A stretch of DNA of 43,399 nt, taken from contig JADHWH010000008.1 of the NCBI GenBank assembly GCA_016783555.1, forward strand, positions 1-43,399, read 5' to 3'. The notes beneath the pieces are model-generated. The model made no database searches and had not been told where the DNA came from. It was given only the letters and a program-made list of their open reading frames with translations. The translations under genes were made by a program, and so were the position numbers. Positions 16,450 to 23,951 of this stretch are shown one piece after another (the first letter of the stretch is position 1; every line of letters begins with the position of its first letter). The stretch comes from Candidatus Omnitrophota bacterium (GTDB lineage: Bacteria > Omnitrophota > Gorgyraeia > JABMRJ01).

Positions 16450-16464
16450 AGGAGGGTTGGAATA

Positions 16465-18390
16465 GTGAAAGAAGAAAGCAAGAGATCAATTGATAAGGCT
16501 TCACAGCAGATGATAGATAAGGCTGCAAAAGAGAAGGTGAAGCTCTCGTGGGATAGATTGGAAGATATGGAACCGCAATGCGGCTTCGGCCAGCTGGGAA
16601 TCTGCTGCCGCAACTGCACCATGGGGCCGTGCAGGATAGATCCTTTCGGCGAGGGTCCGCAGAAGGCTGTCTGCGGCGCGGATGTAGACACAATCGTTGC
16701 GCGCAATCTCCTTCGGCATATTGCGGTCGGCGCTGCTGCGCATTCGGACCACGGAAGGGATGTGGCCCATACACTGCTTTTAGCGAGCGAGGGCAAGGCC
16801 CATGATTATGAGATTAAAGATGTGGAGAAGCTTAAAAAGATCGCGGGTTATTATGAGATTAAGACTGACGGTAAGAAGAAAGAAGAACTGGCAAGAGAGG
16901 TAGCCGAGGCGTCTCTTGCCGACTTCGGCCGCCAGGAGGGCGAGATTAAATTCGCCAACAGGGCGCCCGCTAAGAGGGTTGAGCTTTGGAGGAAATTAGG
17001 CATAATGCCCCGCGGTATCGATAGGGAGATAGTAGAATGCCTCCACAGGACGCACATGGGCGTTGATAATGATTACAAAAATATACTTTTACACGGGTTA
17101 AGGACGTCTTTAGGAGACGGATGGGGCGGCTCGATGATTGCGACCGAACTCCAGGATATCTTCTTCGCGACTCCGGAGCCGATACGCGGAAAAGTCAATC
17201 TGGGTGTTTTAAAAGAGGATCTGGTAAATATTGTAGTCCACGGCCATGAGCCGATTCTTTCCGAAATGGCTGTAAAGGCAAGCCAGGACCCCGAGTTGCT
17301 CGAGATGGCAAAAAAATCAGGGGCAAAAGGCATAAACCTTGTTGGGATGTGCTGCACTGCAAACGAAATCCTGATGCGCCACGGGGTCCCGGTTGCAGGA
17401 AATTTTCTTCAGCAGGAATTGGCCATAATGACGGGGGCAGTTGAGGTGATGATGGTTGATGTTCAATGTATAATGCCGGCGCTGAAGGATATTGCATCCT
17501 GCTTCCATACGCAGATTATAACCACCTCACCCAAGGCCAAGTTCCCCGGCGTTACGCATATTGAGTTTAAAGAAGAGAAGGCCTATGAGGTAGCCAAGTC
17601 TATCATTAAGATGGCTGTAGATAACTTCAAGAAGAGAAAGAAAGAGAGAGTTGATATACCAAAGGAGGAGATGGATCTTGTAGCGGGTTTTTCTGCCGAG
17701 GTTATTCACCATATATTGGGTGGCCGGTTTCGAGCCACATACCGCCCTCTTAACGATGCCATTATATCAGGCAGGCTTAGGGGGGTTGCCGGTGTAGTGG
17801 GCTGCAACAACCCTCACGTAAAACACGACTGGGCGCATCTTGAGCTTGTAAAGGAGTTGATTAGGAGCGATGTCCTGGTTCTTCAGACAGGGTGCTCAGC
17901 GATCGCCTGCGCCAAGGCAGGCCTTATGAAACCCGAAGCGGGCTTCAAATACGCAGGGTACGGCTTAAGGGAGATATGTGAAGCGGTGGGCATACCGCCG
18001 GTTCTGCACCTGGGCTCCTGCGTCGATAACTCAAGAATACTGATAGCCGCGACCGAAATAATAAAAGAAGGCGGATTGGGAGATGACCTCTCCTGCCTGC
18101 CCGCGGCCGGGGCAGCCCCGGAGTGGATGAGCGAAAAGGCGATAACCATCGGTATGTATTTTGTCGCAAGCGGCGTATTTACCGTATTTAATCCGCCGCA
18201 GCCTATCCTCGGAAGCAAAAATGTCTCAGACTTAGTCTGCAGCAAGCTTAAGGATCTTGTCGGAGGATATTTCGCATTCGAAAGTAATCCGAAAAAGATG
18301 GCGAAGCTTATGATAAATCACATAGACAAAAAACGAAAAGAACTTAATCTTAAACCCGTTATGTATAAACCCATAATCGTCAAGACGTAA
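16465..18390 (+). CDS. cooS: Anaerobic Ni-Fe carbon monoxide dehydrogenase catalytic subunit
   Basis: Reversibly converts CO2 to CO for acetyl-CoA synthase. The 641-residue length is normal. The N-terminal Cys set is at residues 39, 47, 48, 51, 56 and 70, the same numbers as the D- and B-cluster ligands of Carboxydothermus CODH-II. C-cluster motifs are all present: His261 in HGHEP, GMCCTANE (Cys296-297), DVQCIMP, VVGCNN, QTGCSAIAC and LGSCVDN. The start is GTG 16465 with AGGAGG 9 bases before. It is followed by cooF and an FAD oxidoreductase and then the acetyl-CoA synthase genes. Symbol acsA would be equally valid. Confidence 0.97.
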   Translation: MKEESKRSIDKASQQMIDKAAKEKVKLSWDRLEDMEPQCGFGQLGICCRNCTMGPCRIDPFGEGPQKAVCGADVDTIVARNLLRHIAVGAAAHSDHGRDVAHTLLLASEGKAHDYEIKDVEKLKKIAGYYEIKTDGKKKEELAREVAEASLADFGRQEGEIKFANRAPAKRVELWRKLGIMPRGIDREIVECLHRTHMGVDNDYKNILLHGLRTSLGDGWGGSMIATELQDIFFATPEPIRGKVNLGVLKEDLVNIVVHGHEPILSEMAVKASQDPELLEMAKKSGAKGINLVGMCCTANEILMRHGVPVAGNFLQQELAIMTGAVEVMMVDVQCIMPALKDIASCFHTQIITTSPKAKFPGVTHIEFKEEKAYEVAKSIIKMAVDNFKKRKKERVDIPKEEMDLVAGFSAEVIHHILGGRFRATYRPLNDAIISGRLRGVAGVVGCNNPHVKHDWAHLELVKELIRSDVLVLQTGCSAIACAKAGLMKPEAGFKYAGYGLREICEAVGIPPVLHLGSCVDNSRILIAATEIIKEGGLGDDLSCLPAAGAAPEWMSEKAITIGMYFVASGVFTVFNPPQPILGSKNVSDLVCSKLKDLVGGYFAFESNPKKMAKLMINHIDKKRKELNLKPVMYKPIIVKT

Positions 18391-18400
18391 TGTACATTAG

Positions 18401-18418
18401 CGCGCACTTTAGTGCGCG
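18401..18418 (+). repeat. GC-rich hairpin between cooS and cooF
   Basis: CGCGCAC (18401-18407) pairs with GTGCGCG (18412-18418) around a TTTA loop, 10 bases after the cooS stop. There is no T-run directly after it. It may stabilise the cooS end of the mRNA. Confidence 0.55.
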
Positions 18419-18449
18419 GAATATAACATTTTTATGATATGCTTTTAGA

Positions 18450-18929
18450 ATGGAAATGAAGAAGATATTTTGCGATATAACAAAATGTGTCGGCTGTAAA
18501 GGCTGCGAGATCGCATGCGCCGTTGAACATTCCAAGGCAAAAGGCCTGTCAGCGGCCCTTAAAGAGAGGCCTCTCCCAAAAAGAAGAGTAAAGGTCTCAA
18601 GCTCCGATAAAAAGATACTTTCGATACACTGCCAGCACTGCGCGGACGCGCCCTGTATCCTGGCCTGTATGTCGGGCGCTCTGTCGAAAGAGAAAGAGAG
18701 CGGCAAGACCGTCCACGATAAAGATAGATGCGTCGGCTGCTGGATGTGCATTATGGCATGCCCCTTCGGCGCGATAGTCAGGAATATCGAAGACCATATC
18801 GCAGTAAAATGCGATCTCTGTCCGGATCGTGAGGATTTCGCATGCGTCAGGGCGTGTCCGACGGGCGCGCTCTTCGTCGGGACGGAAGAAGAGTTTAAGA
18901 AGATACTTAAGAAGAAAACACATGTTTAG
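18450..18929 (+). CDS. cooF: CooF-like ferredoxin with four 4Fe-4S motifs
   Basis: A 159-residue electron carrier of the CooF/HycB type. Four cysteine groups are present: CVGCKGCEIAC, CQHCADAPCILAC, CVGCWMCIMAC and CDLCPDREDFACVRAC, with the usual pairwise exchange of cluster ligands. In CooF-containing systems this protein takes electrons from CODH cluster D to a partner such as a hydrogenase or a flavin oxidoreductase; the next gene here is of the latter kind. No SD sequence is evident before the ATG, so leaderless or coupled translation is possible. Its TAG stop is the first three bases of a heptamer repeat. Confidence 0.9.
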   Translation: MEMKKIFCDITKCVGCKGCEIACAVEHSKAKGLSAALKERPLPKRRVKVSSSDKKILSIHCQHCADAPCILACMSGALSKEKESGKTVHDKDRCVGCWMCIMACPFGAIVRNIEDHIAVKCDLCPDREDFACVRACPTGALFVGTEEEFKKILKKKTHV

Positions 18930-18999
18930 TCGTTAGTATTTAGTCGTTAGTCGTTAGTTTCGTGTAGACGATTACTAACGACTATTCCCTAACGACTAA
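18926..18999 (+). repeat. Heptamer-built inverted repeat between cooF and the oxidoreductase
   Basis: Five heptamers start at 18927: TAGTCGT, TAGTATT, TAGTCGT, TAGTCGT, TAGTTTC. After a short spacer the reverse-complement units (ACGACTA at 18978-18984 and 18992-18998, with TTCCCTA between them) follow. As RNA, 18926-18951 pairs with 18974-18999 as 11 bp, a 4-base mismatch and another 11 bp, with a 22-nt loop. The first heptamer supplies the cooF stop codon. Confidence 0.75.
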
Positions 19000-19020
19000 C
19001 CAATTATAATAGAGGTAGTT

Positions 19021-20313
19021 ATGACGAGTTACGTGATAATCGGTGGAAGCGCTGCCGGGATAAGCTGCTGCGAGGCTATAAGAGATGTGGATGAAAAAGG
19101 GCCTATCACGCTTATCTCCGATGAAAAGGCCTCCTTATATTCCAGGTGCCTTCTTACGTACTTAATAGGCGGAAAGATAGATAAAGAGAGGCTCCTCTTT
19201 AAGGATAAGGATTTTTATAAAACTAAGAATATCGAGGCGCTGCACGGCGTAAAGGCGGTCTCTATAGATATAAAGAAGAAAGAGATAGACCTGGATAATA
19301 AAAAGTCTGTAAAATTCGATAAACTACTTATCGCAACCGGCGCTTCCTCAAAAAGGCTCAATATACCCGGCGGAGATAAGAAAGGCGTATTCGGACTGCG
19401 CGACATCATAGACGCGGAAGGCATAATGTCTATGCTTGATAATGTGGACACTGCGGTTATCCTGGGCGGGGGGCTTATTGGGCTCAGGGACGCCTATGCC
19501 CTGAAACTGCGCGGTAAAAAGGTGAAGGTTATAGTAAAGTCCCCTCAAGTCTTATCGCAGATAGTTGATAAAGACGCGGCTTTTATCATCGAAAAGAAGC
19601 TTGCCCAAGAAGGTATCGAGGTTATGAAGGGCCTGGCCGCAACCCGGATAGACGGCAATGACTCGGTAACCGGGGTTACCCTTGATGACAAGAGTAAACT
19701 TTCGTGTCAGATGGTAATAATCGGAAAAGGAGTGCAGCCGAATAGAGGCCTCGCCGACGGCACCGGGATAAAAGTTGAAGACGGCATCATAGTCGATAAC
19801 CGCCTCCAGACATCGGTAAAAGATATTTACGCGGCAGGGGATGTAGCGCAGGCCCCGGACATAACAACAGGCGGATTAAAGATAAACGCGGTCTGGCCGG
19901 TTGCGATCGAACAGGGTAAGATAGCGGGGCTAAATATGGCTGGCCGGGATACTGTATATGATGGGTCCAACATGATGAACTCAACGGATTTCTTCGGCCT
20001 TGCGGTTATATCTATAGGCATTACTAAGCCGAAAGAATCAGTTTATGAAGAATTGAAATACTCAGACAGAGAAACCAACACCTATAAAAAGGTGGTCTTA
20101 AGAGATAATATTATATGCGGCGCGGTCTTAGTCAATAAGGTCGTAAACGCCGGGGTTTATGGGGTGTTGATTGCCAAGAAGGTGGATTGCACGCCCATTA
20201 AGGATATTCTATTAAGCGATAATTTTGATTACGCGAAGATTCTGCCGATAGTAAAGGGGTTTCCCGATAAATTCAATAAACCCGAATTCAAAGAGACAGT
20301 TATGTCCATATAA
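19021..20313 (+). CDS. FAD/NAD(P)-dependent oxidoreductase of the CooS-CooF-FNOR type
   Basis: A 430-residue pyridine nucleotide-disulphide-type flavoprotein without a redox disulphide. FAD motif YVIIGGSAAGISCCEAIR is at the start, the NAD(P)H motif VILGGGLIGLRDAYAL near 146, 'LLIATGAS' near 103, and the second FAD motif DIYAAGDVAQ near 269. The C-terminal part has the dimerisation domain. Such genes (related to the nitrite-reductase FAD domain and rubredoxin reductases) sit beside cooS-cooF in several CO-using bacteria and are thought to link CODH to NAD(P)H. Here that trio is built into an acetyl-CoA synthase operon. AGAGG lies 5 bases before the ATG. Confidence 0.85.
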   Translation: MTSYVIIGGSAAGISCCEAIRDVDEKGPITLISDEKASLYSRCLLTYLIGGKIDKERLLFKDKDFYKTKNIEALHGVKAVSIDIKKKEIDLDNKKSVKFDKLLIATGASSKRLNIPGGDKKGVFGLRDIIDAEGIMSMLDNVDTAVILGGGLIGLRDAYALKLRGKKVKVIVKSPQVLSQIVDKDAAFIIEKKLAQEGIEVMKGLAATRIDGNDSVTGVTLDDKSKLSCQMVIIGKGVQPNRGLADGTGIKVEDGIIVDNRLQTSVKDIYAAGDVAQAPDITTGGLKINAVWPVAIEQGKIAGLNMAGRDTVYDGSNMMNSTDFFGLAVISIGITKPKESVYEELKYSDRETNTYKKVVLRDNIICGAVLVNKVVNAGVYGVLIAKKVDCTPIKDILLSDNFDYAKILPIVKGFPDKFNKPEFKETVMSI

Positions 20314-20323
20314 GAGAAGACAG

Positions 20324-20372
20324 CCTCTGTCCTCTGTCTTCTGTTTTCTGTCCTCTGTTTTCTGTTTTCTGA
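20324..20372. repeat. Seven-copy heptamer tandem repeat before acsB
   Basis: Seven head-to-tail units of seven bases: CCTCTGT, CCTCTGT, CTTCTGT, TTTCTGT, CCTCTGT, TTTCTGT, TTTCTGA. Consensus YYTCTGT; only pyrimidines vary in the first two places, and only the last unit ends differently. The strand is entirely pyrimidine except for one G per unit. It begins 10 bases after the oxidoreductase stop and ends four bases before the SD of acsB (AGGGAGG, 20376-20382). Confidence 0.85.
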
Positions 20373-20389
20373 GCAAGGGAGGTTAAGAT

Positions 20390-22561
20390 ATGTCGAAGAT
20401 TGTAGCAGGCGCTGCCATGAGAGGGGCACGTATAGTTGTAGATGAAGCAGAAAAACTCTTTAATCAAACCATAAAAGAGAAGGGCAAGGACCAAGAGATC
20501 GAGTTTCCCGAGACCGCTTTTTACCTGCCGATGGCATACGCCCTTTTAGGAATCGAAGTAAAGACCGTAGGCGATATCGAGGCGGTATTAAAAGAGGCAA
20601 AGTCGCTTTTGCGAGATGAGCCAAAAGATAAATTATGGCTTCCCTACCTGGGAGGTGCGCTCGACAGCGGTATTGCGACCCTTTTAGCCGAAGAGATTAT
20701 CGTAGCGATAAGATATCTTTACGGTAAAGAGCCGCAGGCCGATTGCTGCGGGTTTTTTACAGACACGATATTAAGGACCTTGGGCATACAGCTTGTAGAT
20801 GGAAGGATGCCGGGTTTTGCAGCGATATTGGGGGCCGCTCCGGACAACAAGACCGCGGTGAAGATCGTAAGAGAGTTCCAGAAGAGAAATATACTTAGCT
20901 TCGTAGGCTCCAATGTTAACGGAAGATCGATAATCGACCAGCTTAAAGAAGAGAAGGTTGAGATGGGCTGGGATACATATATAGTTCCTTACGGAAGGGA
21001 CACTGTGACGGGAGTATATCCGCTGAATTGGGCTATAAGGGGCGCCCTGACCTTCGGCGGCCATAAGAAGGGCGAGGCCCTTAAGTGCCTGACATACTGC
21101 AAAGAGAGGGTATTTGCTTTCGGCCTTGTATTGGGCGAGCTTGACGATCTTAAATATGCGACGGGCGCAGGCGCTATAAACATGGGCTTTCCCATAATTG
21201 CTGATACGGATATCCCGGAAATCAGGCCCAGCGGCATATGTACGTACGAACACCTGGTAAAGGAACTGGACCACAAAAGGATAATCCAGAGGTGCATAGA
21301 AGTAAGAGGCGTCAAGGTCAAGATATCCGAGGTCCCTATCCCTGTCGCATACAGCGCAGCCTTTGAGGGGGAGAGGATAAGGCGGGAGCAGACCTATGTC
21401 CAGTTTGGCGGGAAGTTCTCCAAGGCATTTGAATTTGTCAAGGGAGTCGAAGCCGACTCCATAGAAGACGGGAAGGTAGAGGTCATAGGCCCGGAGATAG
21501 ATGATATGAAGGAAGGCGCGGCTTATCCGCTTGCGATATATGTCGAAACCGCCGGGCGGAAGATGGAGAAGGATTTTGAGCCGATACTCGAGAGGCAGAT
21601 ACATAATTTTCTCAATGAGGCCATGGGTATCTTTCACATGGGCCAGAGGAATAGCTGCTGGATCAGGATTTCAAAAGATGCGAACAAGAAAGGATTTAAA
21701 TTAAAACACTTCGGCGTAATTATACACGCGAGGCTTCATGAATCTTTCGGAAAGATTATTGATAAGGTCCATGTCAAGCTTTACACAAAAGAGGATGACG
21801 TTAAACGCCTGATGCCGGAGGCCGAGGCCTCATACAGTTCCAGGGATGAGCGCATGGCGGGTATGACGGACGAAAGTGTTGATACATTCTATTCATGCAC
21901 CCTATGCCAGAGCTTCGCGCCGAACCATGTCTGCATAGTAAAGCCTGAAAGGCTGGGCCTGTGCGGCGCTTACAGCTGGCTCGATGCAAAGGCCTGTTAT
22001 GAGTTAAACCCTGCCGGGCCGAATCAGCCTATAAAGAAAGGAAGGGCGATTGATCCGGAGAGAGGGGAGTGGGAGGGCGTAAATAAGTTTATATATGACA
22101 AATCAAACAAGACGCTGGAAAGGTTCCACGGTTATTCTATTATGTCAAACCCGGAGACTTCATGCGGGTGTTTCGAGTGTATAATCGCTATCCTGCCCGA
22201 GGTAAACGGTTTTATGGTTGTCAATAGAGAATATTCCGGGTTCACGCCGGCCGGTATGAAATTCTCGACGCTGGCGGGTTCGGTCGGCGGCGGCGCGCAG
22301 ACACCGGGATTTATGGGTATCGGCAAGCTATATGTCGTCAGTAAAAAGTTTATAATAGCCGACGGAGGAATAAAGAGGCTTGTCTGGATGCCAAAAGAAC
22401 TCAAAGCGGCATTGGGGGAGAAGCTTAAAAAGAGATGCGCGGAAGAGAAACTCTCTTTAGAGAAGATAGCCGATGAGGAAAATGCGGTAGAGACCGACCA
22501 GCTTATGGAGTATCTGACCAAGGTAGGGCATCCGGCGCTTAAGATGCCACCTTTGGTCTAG
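20390..22561 (+). CDS. acsB: Acetyl-CoA synthase, bacterial type (AcsB)
   Basis: Joins the methyl group from the corrinoid protein, CO and CoA to acetyl-CoA. At 723 residues it is the full bacterial three-domain form, including the N-terminal CODH-contact domain missing in archaeal CdhC. The A-cluster cysteines are at 503, 506, 515, 525, 592 and 594 (CTLC, HVC, GLCGAYSW, CGC), each exactly three less than in the Moorella enzyme (506, 509, 518, 528, 595, 597), so the Ni-Ni-4Fe4S site is complete. AGGGAGG precedes the ATG by 7 bases. A heptamer array lies upstream and a palindrome downstream. Confidence 0.98.
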   Translation: MSKIVAGAAMRGARIVVDEAEKLFNQTIKEKGKDQEIEFPETAFYLPMAYALLGIEVKTVGDIEAVLKEAKSLLRDEPKDKLWLPYLGGALDSGIATLLAEEIIVAIRYLYGKEPQADCCGFFTDTILRTLGIQLVDGRMPGFAAILGAAPDNKTAVKIVREFQKRNILSFVGSNVNGRSIIDQLKEEKVEMGWDTYIVPYGRDTVTGVYPLNWAIRGALTFGGHKKGEALKCLTYCKERVFAFGLVLGELDDLKYATGAGAINMGFPIIADTDIPEIRPSGICTYEHLVKELDHKRIIQRCIEVRGVKVKISEVPIPVAYSAAFEGERIRREQTYVQFGGKFSKAFEFVKGVEADSIEDGKVEVIGPEIDDMKEGAAYPLAIYVETAGRKMEKDFEPILERQIHNFLNEAMGIFHMGQRNSCWIRISKDANKKGFKLKHFGVIIHARLHESFGKIIDKVHVKLYTKEDDVKRLMPEAEASYSSRDERMAGMTDESVDTFYSCTLCQSFAPNHVCIVKPERLGLCGAYSWLDAKACYELNPAGPNQPIKKGRAIDPERGEWEGVNKFIYDKSNKTLERFHGYSIMSNPETSCGCFECIIAILPEVNGFMVVNREYSGFTPAGMKFSTLAGSVGGGAQTPGFMGIGKLYVVSKKFIIADGGIKRLVWMPKELKAALGEKLKKRCAEEKLSLEKIADEENAVETDQLMEYLTKVGHPALKMPPLV

Positions 22562-22567
22562 ACGATC

Positions 22568-22607
22568 CCCTCTCCCCGCGAAGCGGGGAGAGGGATAGGG
22601 TGAGGGG
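22568..22607 (+). repeat. Palindromic repeat whose tail is the acsC ribosome-binding site
   Basis: A perfect 12-bp stem CCCTCTCCCCGC (22568-22579) / GCGGGGAGAGGG (22583-22594) with a GAA loop, followed by ATAGGGTGAGGGG (22595-22607). The pattern hairpin plus 'AGGGTGAGGGG' is familiar from dispersed intergenic repeats of many bacteria. GAGGGG at 22602-22607 sits 6 bases before the acsC start and is its only SD, so the repeat tail appears to be used for translation. Confidence 0.7.
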
Positions 22608-22613
22608 TAAATT

Positions 22614-23951
22614 ATGGGATTAAGCGGATTAGAGATCTACAAACTGCTGCCAAAGACTAATTGCAAGGAGTGCGGATTCCCGACCTGTCTTGCCTTTGCC
22701 ATGCAGATTGCGGCGAAGAAGGTTTCGCTGGATAAGTGTCCGCATGTTTCAGAGGAAGCGAAAAAGAAACTCGAAAGCGCATCACGCCCGCCTATAAATT
22801 TAGTAACTATAGGAAGCGGCGATGAAAAATTAGAAATCGGAAACGAGACCGTGATGTTCCGCCACGAAGAGACATTTTATCACCCTGCCGGGATAGGCTT
22901 TCTTGTCGATGACGACATGCCCCAGGCGGAGATCGACAAGAAGATCTCCTCTATAGAAGCCTTGAGATTCGAAAGGGTGGGGCAGCGGATCGAGGTAAAC
23001 CTCATCGCCTTAAATAACAAAAGCCGTAATAAAGATAATTTTTTGTCTGCGCTTGAAAAGATAACGGAAAAGTCGAAACTCAATTTGGTTTTGATGAGTG
23101 ACTCGGTCGAAACACTGAAGGCCGCTATCAGCGTCGCTAAGGAGAAGAAGCCGCTTTTACATGGTGCGAATAAGGAGAATCTTGATCCTATGGTCTCACT
23201 TGCAAAAGAGTCATCTTCTGCCCTTTGTATTAGTTCTTCGTCCCTGGAAGACCTATCGGCGCTTGCAGAAAAAGCCGCATCCGGCGGAATAAACGATTTG
23301 GTACTGGATCCCGGCGTTAAATCGCTAAGGGAGATGATAGAATCATTGACATATATAAGGAGGATGGCATTACGAAAGAGTTATAGGCCCTTCGGCTATC
23401 CCACGATAGCCTTTACAAGGCAGAGCGATCCGTTTGAGGAGGCCGGCGAGGCAGCATCGCTTATCGCGAAGTATGCGGGCATAGTCATATTAAGAAACAC
23501 AGAGACCTGGCAGGCCTTAGCGGTTCTGACTTGCCGTCAGAATATATATACCGACCCTCAAAAACCTCTGCAGGTCGAACCGCAGATCTACGAGATAGGC
23601 AGTGTGACCGGAGAATCGCCGGTTTTGGTAACGACCAATTTCTCTCTTACATATTACACGGTAGAATCAGAAGTTGAAGCGGGTAAGGTGCCTTCTTACA
23701 TAATAAGCGTAGACAGCGAGGGGATGTCTGTCCTGACCGCCTGGGCGGCAGAAAAATTTACTGCCGAAAAAATAGCGTCTGCCTTGAAAGAGAGCGGTAT
23801 AGAAAATAAAGTAAAACACAAAGAGGTCATTATTCCGGGGTATGTATCCGTGATGAGCGGCAAGTTGCAGGAGGAATCAGGCTGGTCCGTCAAGGTCGGC
23901 CCCAGAGAGGCCTCGGGCATACCGGCGTTTTTAAAAGGGATGAAAAAATAA
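22614..23951 (+). CDS. acsC: Corrinoid iron-sulfur protein large subunit (AcsC)
   Basis: Large (gamma) subunit of the corrinoid iron-sulfur protein that carries the methyl group to AcsB. The N-terminal 4Fe-4S domain has Cys17, Cys20, Cys25 and Cys42 (NCKECGFPTC ... DKC), the same numbering as known AcsC proteins. The centre is a TIM-barrel and the C-terminal part, with TNFSLTYYTVESEVEAG and 'IPGYVSVMSGKLQEESGW', is the cobamide-binding domain. 445 residues is normal. acsV begins with the base after its stop codon. Confidence 0.97.
   Translation: MGLSGLEIYKLLPKTNCKECGFPTCLAFAMQIAAKKVSLDKCPHVSEEAKKKLESASRPPINLVTIGSGDEKLEIGNETVMFRHEETFYHPAGIGFLVDDDMPQAEIDKKISSIEALRFERVGQRIEVNLIALNNKSRNKDNFLSALEKITEKSKLNLVLMSDSVETLKAAISVAKEKKPLLHGANKENLDPMVSLAKESSSALCISSSSLEDLSALAEKAASGGINDLVLDPGVKSLREMIESLTYIRRMALRKSYRPFGYPTIAFTRQSDPFEEAGEAASLIAKYAGIVILRNTETWQALAVLTCRQNIYTDPQKPLQVEPQIYEIGSVTGESPVLVTTNFSLTYYTVESEVEAGKVPSYIISVDSEGMSVLTAWAAEKFTAEKIASALKESGIENKVKHKEVIIPGYVSVMSGKLQEESGWSVKVGPREASGIPAFLKGMKK

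Noticed and set aside
16323-16464. Rho-independent terminator between metF and cooS
   Set aside because: Stems are present but no T-run follows either one; read-through to cooS is more likely.
18433-18438. TATGAT as a -10 box for cooF
   Set aside because: No matching -35 at 16-18 bases; only 12 bases from the ATG.
19005-19010. TATAAT as a -10 box for the FAD oxidoreductase
   Set aside because: It is 10 bases from the ATG and has no -35; likely chance in A/T-rich spacer.
20324-20372. CRISPR array
   Set aside because: Seven-base units without spacers, and no cas genes; it is a simple tandem repeat.
20229-20494. Reverse-strand frames across the heptamer array before acsB
   Set aside because: Composition follows the repeat; they overlap two strong + strand genes.
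20771-21637. 288-residue reverse-strand open frame within acsB
   Set aside because: Shadow of a highly conserved gene in the opposite frame; no start signal or family resemblance.
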